Positions 28,601 to 34,502 of a stretch of 64,000 nt of DNA are shown here, in pieces (within the stretch, counting starts at the first letter, position 1; each line of letters begins with the position of its first letter). The DNA comes from Streptomyces asiaticus (GTDB lineage: Bacteria; Actinomycetota; Actinomycetes; Streptomycetales; Streptomycetaceae). The DNA lies in assembly GCF_018138715.1 (NCBI RefSeq), contig NZ_JAGSHX010000006.1, positions 5,456,001 to 5,520,000 on the forward strand, in the 5' to 3' direction. The position numbers were made by a program, and so were the translations under genes. The notes beneath the pieces were generated by a model. That model had not been told where the DNA came from. It was given only the letters and a program-made list of their open reading frames with translations, and searched no databases.

Positions 28601-29578
28601 CAGCAGAAGTGCTATTCGCCGTCCACCCGGCCCGAGGGATTCTGCTCGGCCGCCGAGGCGATCGGGCTGGTGAACTACGAACAGAACGGCTTCGAGAAAC
28701 TGGTGACCGCGGTCGCGGTCAGCGTGGCCTCCCCGGATATCGGCGCGTGGAAGAGCTGCCTGAGCGGCAAGAGCCTCAAAGCCTGCGGCGCGGCCTCGCT
28801 CGACCTCCCATGGGCCCGGGCCTTCAAGGGGCTCAAGGTCCTCAAAGCCTGCAACAGCTTCACCCCAGACACCCAAGTGCTGATGGCCGACGGCACGACG
28901 AAACCTATCGAGGACGTCCAGATCGGCGACAAGGTCCTCGCCACCGACCCCAAGACCGGCAAGACCACCACCAAGACGGTCACCGCCGAGATCAAGGGCA
29001 ACGGCCTGAAACACCTCGTCAGAATCACCCTCGATCTCGACGGCAAGAGGGGCGAGAAGACCGCCTCCATCACCGCGACCGACGGCCACCCCTTCTGGGT
29101 CCCCGAACTCCACGCATGGATCAACGCCACCGACCTCCGCACCGGCCAGTGGCTCCGCACCTCCGCCGGCACCCACCTCCAGATCACCGCCGTCAAGTAC
29201 TGGACCCAGCAAGCCACGGTCCACAACCTCACCATCACCGACCTCCACACGTACTATGTGCTGGCGGGGGCCACTCCGGTCCTGGTTCACAATTCCACAC
29301 CGTGCGATCCTCCTCTGAAGTCGCTGCACCCTGACAGTTCACTCGATAAGAGTTCGCTGGATTTCTGGGGCAAGCAAGACACAGAAGATATCGTCTTTTC
29401 GTTGAGGCCAGGTGCGAAGGAGGCGCTGAGGGTGAAGCCGGACGGGACGATCGCGAATGGAAACACTCGGATAAAGGTCCTGCGGGATCGCGGATACGAT
29501 ATCGACTCCTTGCCTCGCGAGCCCTATGGCAGCAGCCGACCAATGACGGACGAGGATTTCTGGGACATGGATCAATGA
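22691..29578 (+). CDS. RHS/YD-repeat polymorphic toxin with Hint domain and ParB-like C-terminal toxin
   Basis: A 2295-aa protein. Residues 1-38 are a signal peptide (LASAVVMVATLLQGVAQPAVA). Many YD repeats follow (YDALGRSTKVW, YSYDLLGQLTRAKDPDKG, YVYDGLGRRTELR and others, about residues 1040-1750). The RHS core signature AREYDPTTGRFLSVDPVMDL near 1827 ends with YANNNPVTGSDPTG. Residues 2054-2201 form a Hint/intein-like protease: Cys2054 in CNSFTPDTQVLMADG, DGHPFW, and terminal VLVHN. The last about 94 residues are a distinct tip with DGTIANGNTRIKVLRDRGYD (NGNTR at 2256-2260), resembling ParB-like nuclease folds. Codon 9 is TTA (22715-22717). The likely mechanism is Hint-mediated release of the toxin from the RHS shell. 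The immunity gene overlaps the stop. Confidence 0.9.
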   Translation: MNGRSSKRLRTLRPRVALASAVVMVATLLQGVAQPAVAADDGKGRPVLPRAEQPVPGTIGKVKPRTVMKGPRTPQSAPRTTWPRAASGVVTLPAAGGKAGTGPKKVRGLPLALDAEGGRGKAARGDVTARVLGREVARKAGVDGPLFTLQPHPGQKSVKNTMAGRVRARIDYASFAGVYGGGYASRLTLVELPACVLTTPARRQCRTPKPVEVVNDTEKRTLTAQDLSLRAGEPTVLTAVAEEKGDKGDYKATSLSPSATWNTNLNTGDFTWSYGMPVPDVPGGLTPSVGVSYSSGGVDGRTANTNNQSSWVGDGFDLWPGYIERRYKPCAEDGVKNADGGKPGDLCWAYDNAFISFNGKGGELVPNGTNSWKLKSDDGTKIDRLYGSTDNVRGNDARNDEYWRVTTPDGNRYYFGYNRLPGWADGKETTDSAWTTPVFGNGADEPCHGATFADSWCQQAWRWNLDYVVDPHGNAIAYYYDKETNSYGRNLKAKDNTRYVRGGDLDRIEYGLKSSSMYGTKALAKVDFTSGERCLPDEQTDCASIDKDAFYWYDTPWDLNCTVDEDCDDGRLSPVFFTRKRLTRITAQALDSGTYKDVDSWAFAHRWGKADTDYQLELESIQRTGHSADPAITLPKTTFAYTQLANRLDKTGDGYAPFIKDRLSTVADESGGQIDVKYSAEECDWDSLPTPQTNTTLCFPQYVGGSTSDDPERQWFNKYVVTSVTTTDRTGGAPDQVTAYDYKGGAAWHYDDDDGLTKEKFKTWSQWRGYGQVRVQTGGQGGTGAMKSQQDTYFLRGMDGDRKDTGGGTRSVTVALDDDEGDPITDHDSAAGFAYKTVSFSGPGGKVLTKTINRPWHHETAKKVRDWGTVTANLTGTAHTKTFTSLDDGAGTKWRTASTATSFDTVAGRITQVDDFGDNDTAADNTCTRTTYATNTDKNILTLPSRVEAVATACDTTANRPDDVISDARTAYDGGTYGDAPTKGDATGTAVLKKYDGTTAVYVESGSTYDSYGRKLTSTDLTADVTVTAAGALKRTARTDGRTTTTAYTPASGLPTSAKVTSPPAKTGDASTAQTTTTTRDVLRGLPLTQTDTNDKVTNYAYDALGRSTKVWLADRLTGQTPTYEFTYTVTDRQPVAVGTKTLGNNGTQQTSYTLYDGLLRERQTQAPGPDGGRLLTDVFYDERGLKAKDFATYYADGKPSGTLFKPEDALNVETQNRYTYDGLGRQTEARQIAGNGDGGTVLGVTKTIHGGDRTTVIPPVGGTATTTLTDARGKTTELRQLHQRTVGAAYDTTTYAYTPRGELKTVTDPAKNTWSYSYDLLGQLTRAKDPDKGTTSSVYDDRGQLTSTTDGRNTTLAYVYDGLGRRTELRKDSPTGELRAKWVYDTVSNSKGYLAESTRYDNGRAYTSKVVAYDRLYRALRTSVTIPAEEGPLQGTYLSATTYKVSGLVEGKGYPKAGSLPAATMAYTYEDETLRPIAIDGSQGVKSSVLYSLTGKPQQYELSSGGGKKTWATNTYEWGTQRLATARVDRQDVAGVDQYNTYRYDEAGNVLSVSDVSRSGTDNQCFTYDYLQRLTEAWTQGGKECAATPSGSVLGGPAPYWTSYTYDQVGNRRTETLHNPSGDAAKDTKRTYDYPDPGSAQPHTLTAVKASGPSGTAQDTFGYDKSGNNTTRKLGGDTQTLDWDTEGHLSKVTEPVEGGADKVTEYLYDADGNRLIGRTSTETTLYLGATEITLPKGSSTPRATRYIDLGGGHQAVQQDDGSVSFTLADHHGTAQLAIDAASQKLTQRRTLPFGDLRGEEPAAWPGTKGFVGGTDDTKATGLTHLGAREYDPTTGRFLSVDPVMDLTDPQQINGYAYANNNPVTGSDPTGRFCDGCSADGANNNWTPSHGPGCTTEGCYDTSGRILYPVSSGPSRARPSGGNSYRPGRTINITQKKGELRLEGIRIPSAGELAKRFPGYDSEEQLQRWAQQKCYSPSTRPEGFCSAAEAIGLVNYEQNGFEKLVTAVAVSVASPDIGAWKSCLSGKSLKACGAASLDLPWARAFKGLKVLKACNSFTPDTQVLMADGTTKPIEDVQIGDKVLATDPKTGKTTTKTVTAEIKGNGLKHLVRITLDLDGKRGEKTASITATDGHPFWVPELHAWINATDLRTGQWLRTSAGTHLQITAVKYWTQQATVHNLTITDLHTYYVLAGATPVLVHNSTPCDPPLKSLHPDSSLDKSSLDFWGKQDTEDIVFSLRPGAKEALRVKPDGTIANGNTRIKVLRDRGYDIDSLPREPYGSSRPMTDEDFWDMDQ

Positions 29579-29916
29579 GTATTCGAGATCGAGTGCTCGC
29601 AGTCCTGGAGTCGGAGTCCAAGGAAGTGTTCCTGCTGGCCTTGGGGCATCGGCTAGGAATATCGGCGCGGTTCATTTTCTCGGAGGGAAGTTCGGATGCG
29701 CTGCAACAAGCCCGAGCTTGCAATGAGATGATGATCGCCATTTGGTTGCAGGTGTGGGCTATGAAGGATGCTGAAGGGGGTGGCTACCCAGATTCAGAAT
29801 TCCTTCCGATCCTGCTAGGGAAGGCTGACGCAGGAAACGCGCGTCCGCATCTTCGTAATGCAATCGAGAGTGCCCTGCTCTCAGTCGGCGGAGATGGGGA
29901 TAGGGGCGGAGAGTGA
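29575..29916 (+). CDS. probable immunity protein for the RHS toxin
   Basis: A 113-aa acidic, mostly helical protein with MSIRDRVLAVLESESKEVFL, LGISARFIF and MMIAIWLQVWAM. It shows no known domain to my eye. The ATG overlaps the toxin stop (ATGA), which is the usual coupling for a cognate immunity gene. Base composition is clearly lower in GC than the RHS shell, like the toxin tip, so the two appear to travel as a unit. The immunity role is inferred from position, size and coupling. Confidence 0.7.
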   Translation: MSIRDRVLAVLESESKEVFLLALGHRLGISARFIFSEGSSDALQQARACNEMMIAIWLQVWAMKDAEGGGYPDSEFLPILLGKADAGNARPHLRNAIESALLSVGGDGDRGGE

Positions 29917-29962
29917 TATAAGTCCGTAACCTGCCCAGGTCGTGAGATCCCAGAACGCTGAG

Positions 29963-29995
29963 GAGCCCCGTCGGAAGGACATTCCGGCGGGGCTC
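29963..29995 (+). terminator. terminator of the RHS toxin/immunity transcript
   Basis: GAGCCCCG-T-CGGAA pairs with TTCCG-G-CGGGGCTC across a five-base loop, followed by TTGGGG. It lies 47 bases past the immunity stop. Confidence 0.6.
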
Positions 29996-30028
29996 TTGGG
30001 GCGTTTGACGGCAACGCTGACGGCAACG

Positions 30029-30185
30029 TCAGCGGACGGCTGCTGCGGCGGGTGGGTCGTCACGTCTGTCACCCTCGACGCTGAGCACTTCATAGAGGGT
30101 GTCGATGGCTTGGCGTTGGAGGCGGAGCCGGACGGTGGGCGTAGACGCCGGCGGTGACGCCGATGTGCGCCTGGCCGAGGGCTCG
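30029..30185 (-). pseudogene. C-terminal stump of a tyrosine-family integrase
   Basis: On the minus strand two overlapping frames give LGQAHIGVTAGVYAH and then VRLRLQRQAIDTLYEVLS. Together these match the end of actinomycete phage/ICE integrases, where the catalytic Tyr lies in the T-x-x-x-Y-A-H-V segment. The switch of frame shows a frameshift, and nothing upstream resembles the catalytic Arg and His boxes, so the gene is a dead stump. It is on the same strand as the tRNA-Arg, consistent with the former integrase of the local element. Confidence 0.6.
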
Positions 30186-30269
30186 GGCAGGCCGGCGTGG
30201 ACACGGCCTGTTCGGTGCGCCAGGCGCGGCGGGCGACCGCAGCGCGCCGAGAGTGACGGAGTAGCGGCG

Positions 30270-30467
30270 AAGACGCGGGGGTGGGTGCGGGCGGTGTCGA
30301 GCACGGACGCCCGCGACGCCATCGCGCCCGGCACGAAAACCCTGTCGACGACCGAATACCGCTGGCTGGCCTGCCGGTTGACAGAGGCCTTGAGGGACGC
30401 GCTCAGGGTCGCGGAATCGCGGGGACAGCGCATCCCGGATCAGGAAGAGGCGACCGAGGATGCCTGA
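30270..30467 (+). pseudogene. 3' part of a small hypothetical gene of an integrative element
   Basis: The frame ending at 30467 carries DARDAIAPGTKTLSTTEYRW, then LACRLTEALRDALRVAESRG and QEEATEDA, and looks like a normal small helical protein. Upstream in the same frame the sequence is arginine-rich shadow coding opposite the integrase stump, so the true 5' end seems lost. It overlaps the start of the DUF7848-like frame by eight bases, as in an operon. Confidence 0.4.
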
Positions 30468-30746
30468 CTCTCCGAATGCCGGCGCACCGGTACGCAATGA
30501 CTCTCGGGGGCGCTACCGCTTCCGCGAGTACCACGTGACCACCGTCCCCGACCCCATGGCCCTGCCAGCGTTCGAGGCGGTCTGCGTCATCGGCGAAGCG
30601 CGCAACTGCGGCGCACCTCAGGCACGCTGCACACCCCCGACGAACTGACCCTTTGGATCGCCGGACACTGCGCCCAGAGCGGCCACGAGTTCTACGAGCA
30701 GATCGTCCGCGCTCTCGTCCGCGTCGAACAGGGGGCGTGGCAGTAG
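30460..30746 (+). pseudogene. DUF7848-like small protein, frameshifted
   Basis: The first frame reads MPDSPNAGAPVRNDSRGRYR, FREYHVTTVPDP and FEAVCVIGEARNCGA, then fails. One frame over it continues TPDELTLWIAGHCAQSGHEF and YEQIVRALVRVEQGAWQ to a stop at 30746. The combined order (aromatic beta-strands, two Cys, W-x-x-x-H helix, R-x-E-x-G-x-W end) fits small DUF7848-type proteins often found on actinomycete plasmids and integrative elements. The break lies near 30612-30620. Family naming is tentative. Confidence 0.5.
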
Positions 30747-30923
30747 GGCAATAGAGTCCCCCTTCGCCGACACCACGCCAGCGGCAACGCGACCGTGCAG
30801 CCCGAGCCGCTGACGGCAGTAGCGACGGCAACACCCACGGATTTCCCCGCACAACCACGGACGCCAGCGGATCCCGAAACAAGCGCTGACCTGCAAATAA
30901 GGAGGTAGAGCGGGTCCACGTAG

Positions 30924-31333
30924 CACACGTACTATGTGCTCGCGGGCCAGACACCGGTTCTCGTTCACAACGCCAAGTGCGGTGAACAGGGCGGCTCCTT
31001 GAGCCGGCTCTTCGGTAAGCGGAATAACCCAGCCTTCCGGAGCCGAATGCTACGGCGGGAGATCTTCGCGGGATCGCCCATGACATGGTTGATGAGAACG
31101 GCGCGTGGGCCCATGACCCGATGAAGAGGGGAATGCTTCAGGGGCAGGGTGATGAAGACCTACTACGGTTCGTTTTCCATCCAGACGACCCAGGGCGTAG
31201 CTTCATGACGATTGGAGGGGATGGACAGATGATGGAAGGCAACCATCGGATGGCTGAATTGATTTCCCGCGCCTCCGATCCTCGTAGTTCCATTTGCTGG
31301 GATAGGCCAATCTACATCCGAGGCTGGGGGTGA
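30924..31333 (+). pseudogene. orphan Hint-junction plus toxin tip (displaced RHS C-terminus), frameshifted
   Basis: The frame opens with TYYVLAGQTPVLVHNAKCGE, the last residues of a Hint domain, with no RHS gene before it. Bases 30924-30940 are identical to 29246-29262 in the full toxin gene. The tip then reads LSRLFGKRNNPAFRSRMLR, and after a frame change near 31050 continues GIAHDMVDENGAWAHDPMKR, LLRFVFHPDD and MTIGGDGQMMEGNHRMAELI to a TGA at 31331. GNHR echoes GNTR of the active tip, hinting at the same ParB-like fold. It lacks its own start and is probably silent unless recombined. Confidence 0.7.
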
Positions 31334-31726
31334 GTGGTGCGCCTGCGCGTGCGGAAGGTTGCGGGGAAGCTAGCGAGTAGCCACGTGAGGCAGCTTACTT
31401 CCCGGTCAGCTGACCACCTTATGGGCATTGCCATCGATAGAGGGCTTGCCCACAAGGGGAACTGTAAATGGCTTGCGGAGCGAAGAGGCGAGTATGGGCG
31501 TTGCTATCTGGTTCCGGCACTCGATACGCACCTCAAATCCTCGGATATCCGCTGCATCTTGGTGCTGCTGGACCGCAGCAATCGGGCAGTCTGGATGACC
31601 TTGGATGTCAGTCCGTGGATGCTGCTTGGGCTGCCGAAGTTGCGAGGGCGTGAAGTCGTTCACGTGATGGGCCGCTTGGCTTCCAACAGCCCTGTGGTTC
31701 GATGGGATGGCTCGCTCGAGAGCTGA
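31334..31726 (+). CDS. orphan immunity protein candidate
   Basis: A 130-aa protein starting at GTG 31334 (or the adjacent GTG 31337), immediately after the orphan toxin stop. It contains VRKVAGKLASSHVRQLTSRS, ERRGEYGRCYLVPALDTHL and RAVWMTLDVSPWMLLGLPKL, mixed alpha/beta, no recognised domain. Lower GC than the surrounding chromosome. Position directly behind a toxin tip argues for the cognate immunity function, possibly kept because it still protects against siblings with that toxin. Confidence 0.6.
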   Translation: MVRLRVRKVAGKLASSHVRQLTSRSADHLMGIAIDRGLAHKGNCKWLAERRGEYGRCYLVPALDTHLKSSDIRCILVLLDRSNRAVWMTLDVSPWMLLGLPKLRGREVVHVMGRLASNSPVVRWDGSLES

Positions 31727-31749
31727 GGCTTGTGGGGCCGGGTAGAGGC

Positions 31750-31830
31750 TCATACCTCCCGGATCTCGGCCATCGTGCGCACCGCACGGTCGCGCAGCTC
31801 AGGTGGGTAGGAGGGGGGCGTTCCATGACT
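31750..31830 (-). mobile_element. IS3-type transposase OrfA N-terminal remnant
   Basis: The minus strand encodes PSYPPELRDRAVRTMAEIREV and then a stop. Y-P-P-E-[LF]-[RK]-x-R-A-V-R is the opening of IS3-family OrfA proteins. There is no in-frame start and nothing after the stop, so only about 22 residues survive. Confidence 0.45.
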
Positions 31831-31936
31831 CTGACCATTACACGGGAATTGAGCCCCACTTCGCCCGGGGCGGTTCACTCTTTGGGCTGGCTTTCCTGTT
31901 GCTGTCGGGCCCGGGCGCGGACGCCTGGGCAGCCTG

Positions 31937-32224
31937 GTGGTTGTGGCGGATGATCGTGATGCGATGGTGGACCGGGGCGGCCCGGGTGACGGTGCGAGGG
32001 GCGCCGGTCGCCGACGGGATGTGCGTTTCGAGTCCCGTGTCGACACGGTTCAGGGCCCGGAAGCGGAAGCTCTGGCTCGGCAGCAGGTGACCGCTATGTG
32101 TGACGTGGTGAGCTGGGTCGCGCAGCAGCGAGAGCAGAGCCGCGCTTCCGAATCGACCGCGCCCGACGAGGACGGGCCGGTGGGCCAGGGACCGGACCTC
32201 AGGTCATCGCCATCCGAGGGGTAG
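31937..32224 (+). CDS. hypothetical protein, doubtful
   Basis: A 95-aa frame with LARQQVTAMCDVVSWVAQQR and an acidic, Ser/Pro-rich C-terminus (STAPDEDGPVGQGPDL). The central helix looks like real protein, but the N-terminal part is low-complexity and no good ribosome site is seen. It may be a remnant of an element-borne gene. The rest of 31831-32294 shows no gene. Confidence 0.3.
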   Translation: MVVADDRDAMVDRGGPGDGARGAGRRRDVRFESRVDTVQGPEAEALARQQVTAMCDVVSWVAQQREQSRASESTAPDEDGPVGQGPDLRSSPSEG

Positions 32225-32294
32225 GCCTTGGGCCCTGCCGGCCTGCGCACCTTGCGGTGGGTGACCGGCTGCTTGCTGGAGTTACCCCCTCTGG

Positions 32295-32308
32295 TTCGAA
32301 CCTGCGAC
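32295..32308. repeat. partial copy of the tRNA-Arg T-arm
   Basis: TTCGAACCTGCGAC is identical to bases 32502-32515 inside tRNA-Arg(CCU). It lies about 200 bases downstream of the tRNA 3' end, in the same orientation. It could be an att core left by an earlier insertion. Confidence 0.45.
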
Positions 32309-32487
32309 GCTGAGGGCCGGTGCTGACGCTCCTCGTCCAGCCTTGCTGACCTGCGAAGTCGTGGGACGAGGACAGGTTGTGCGGCGGAGCCGGGTCCGCG
32401 CGCGGTCACTGGTCCCGGCGCCGTAGGTAGCCCCACGGGTAGGCGTATGACGCCCTCTGACCTGCGGCAACGCAGGGTGTAACCAAG

Positions 32488-32560
32488 TGCCCCCGGCAGG
32501 ATTCGAACCTGCGACACCCGCTTTAGGAGAGCGGTGCTCTATCCCCTGAGCTACGGAGGC
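32488..32560 (-). tRNA. tRNA-Arg(CCU)
   Basis: A 73-nt cloverleaf on the minus strand: acceptor GCCTCCG/CGGGGGC (one G-U pair), D-arm GCTC/GAGC, anticodon stem CCGCT/AGCGG with loop CTCCTAA (anticodon CCT), T-arm GCAGG-TTCGAAT-CCTGC, discriminator A. The 3' CCA is not encoded. Its 3' end is repeated at 17129 and in part at 32295, which points to use as an integration site. Confidence 0.95.
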
Positions 32561-32666
32561 CCGGCGTCAGGGCGGCATGGTGGTGCCGCCGCGGCGTGCC
32601 GTCACAGTGTAGCGGGTCGGGTACGTGGGCGTTCGGGTGCTCCGGGGTGGTGGGGCCTGGGTTTCG

Positions 32667-32694
32667 CCTCGGGCCGGGGCGTCCCGGCCCGAGG
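32667..32694 (-). terminator. terminator of the des operon
   Basis: A perfect 12-bp stem, CCTCGGGCCGGG and CCCGGCCCGAGG, with a four-base loop, 20 bases past the desD stop. Confidence 0.6.
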
Positions 32695-32714
32695 CCTCGG
32701 GGCCGTCGGGTGGG

Positions 32715-34502
32715 TCAGGCCCCTGGCCCCCATCCCGCGATCGGGTTCTTCAGTGTGCCGATCAGCTGGAGGGCGCCGGCCGGGTCCTGGAGGTCGACCA
32801 TTTCGCGGTTGTTGCGGAGCTGGAGGCGGTTGAGGCAGGAGAGGGCGAAGTCCTCGGCGAACATGTCGTACTGGGCGAATTTGTCCGCGAGGTGGGGGGC
32901 CGAGTGCTGGTAGGAGAGGACGCAGTCGGCGACCGTCTGCCAGAAGGTGTCTTCCTCGAGGAGGCCCTCGCTGACGAGGATGCCGTTGAGGAAGCGGAGG
33001 AAGCAGTCGAAGACGTCCGTGAAGATCGAGAGGAGTTTCTTGTCCTCGGGGACGTCGACGCGGATGCGTTCCACGGTTGGGGGGAGGACCGCGGTGGGGT
33101 CCATGACGGCGATCTCCTCGGCGATGTCCTTGAAGATCACGCGCTGGACGGCGCCGTCCTCGATCACCAGGATGACGTTCTCGCCGTGCGGCATGAAGAC
33201 CAGGTCGTAGGCGTAGAAGCTGTGCAGCACCGGGGTGAGGTAGGCGTCCAGGTAGCGGCGCAGCCAGGTGGCGGGGGTGAGGCCGGACTCCTCGATGAGG
33301 GCGCTGACGAAGGAGGCGCCGTCGGGGTCGGTGTGGAGGAGGGAGGCCATCGTGGCCAGGCGCTGGCCGGGTTCCAGGGACGGGACGGGGCTCTCGCGCC
33401 ACAGGGCCGCCAGCATCTTGCGGTACGGCGAGCCCTTCGCCGTGGCCGTCTCGTACTGGCGGTGGTGGTAGCCGATGGCCGCTCGTTCCCGGATGATCGA
33501 GAAACGCGCGGCGCGGAAGGTCTCGTCCGAGGCGATCAGAGACGCCAGCCAGTCGTTGATGGCCGGCGTCGCCTCCATGTACGCCGCCGACAGGCCCCGC
33601 ATGAAGCCCATGTTCAGCACCGACAGCGCGGTCTTCACATAGTGCTTGGACGGGTCGCTGGTGTTGAAGAACGTACGGATCGACTGCTGGGCCAGGTACT
33701 CGTCGTCGCCGGGGCCCAGGCACACAAGGTACTGCCGGGCGACCTCGGCGGCGAAGCTCACCGACAGCTTGTTCCACCACTGCCAGGGGTGTACCGGCAG
33801 CAGGTGGTAGTCGGCCGGGTCCAGGCCGAGGTCGGTGAGGGTCCGCGCGAAGCGGGCCCGGGTCTCCGCGCTCAGTTCGGAGTGGACCAGGGCGTCGTAG
33901 TCCAGGTCCGCGGAGGACGTGAAGGTGGAGCGGTCGCGGCGGGCGGCGAGCCAGATCAGGTGGACGGGGCTCGCGGTCTCGGGGGCGTACGAGAGGTATT
34001 CGTGGATGCCGAAGCCGAGGCGGCCGTTGTTGGCGACGAAGCAGGGGTGGCCCTCGGTCATCCCCGTCTCGATCTCCTGGAAGCCGGATTTGGCCAGCTG
34101 GGCGGCGGCCACCGGCTCGCCGGCCAGTTTGAAGGCCGTCCCGGAGAGGGTGGAGCTGATCTCCTCGAGGTAGACGGGGAGGATGTCCTCGCTCAGGCCG
34201 AGCCGCCCGCGCAGCTCGATGAAGAAGTCCAGTGCGTCCAGGGGGAGTTCGGCGCCGGTCCGGTCGTGGCGGGTGATGCTGTCCGCCTCGACCAGCCAGT
34301 GGTCCAGGGAGAGGACACGGGCGGCGAAGCGGTAGGTCACCGCCCCGTCGTCGCTGGTCACGGCGTAGCGGCCGGTGGGGTCGAGCTCGGGAGCGAGCAG
34401 CCGCTCGTGGGTGAACTCGGCGAGGGCCTTGCGGATGAGGAGGCGGCCCGCCCGGTCCCACAGGTCGGGGGTGAGGTGGGCGACGGCGTCGCGGGGGCTC
34501 AT
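32715..34502 (-). CDS. desD: desferrioxamine synthetase, IucA/IucC (NIS) family
   Basis: A 595-aa NRPS-independent siderophore synthetase, standard length. Family marks include EGHPCFVANNGRLGFG near residue 148, LLPVHPWQWWNKL near 237 (H-P-W-Q motif), KTALSVLNMGFMRGLS near 302 and the C-terminal FhuF-like part. It condenses N-hydroxy-N-succinylcadaverine units with ATP and closes the trimer to desferrioxamine E-type products. It starts inside the desC stop (four-base overlap). It is the last gene of the six-gene iron-regulated set and is followed by a hairpin. Confidence 0.96.
   Translation of the reverse strand: MSPRDAVAHLTPDLWDRAGRLLIRKALAEFTHERLLAPELDPTGRYAVTSDDGAVTYRFAARVLSLDHWLVEADSITRHDRTGAELPLDALDFFIELRGRLGLSEDILPVYLEEISSTLSGTAFKLAGEPVAAAQLAKSGFQEIETGMTEGHPCFVANNGRLGFGIHEYLSYAPETASPVHLIWLAARRDRSTFTSSADLDYDALVHSELSAETRARFARTLTDLGLDPADYHLLPVHPWQWWNKLSVSFAAEVARQYLVCLGPGDDEYLAQQSIRTFFNTSDPSKHYVKTALSVLNMGFMRGLSAAYMEATPAINDWLASLIASDETFRAARFSIIRERAAIGYHHRQYETATAKGSPYRKMLAALWRESPVPSLEPGQRLATMASLLHTDPDGASFVSALIEESGLTPATWLRRYLDAYLTPVLHSFYAYDLVFMPHGENVILVIEDGAVQRVIFKDIAEEIAVMDPTAVLPPTVERIRVDVPEDKKLLSIFTDVFDCFLRFLNGILVSEGLLEEDTFWQTVADCVLSYQHSAPHLADKFAQYDMFAEDFALSCLNRLQLRNNREMVDLQDPAGALQLIGTLKNPIAGWGPGA

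Noticed and set aside
31803..32090. 95-aa plus-strand frame over the IS3 stump
   Set aside because: Trp/Arg/Cys-rich translation with no protein-like pattern; the minus strand shows the transposase opening.
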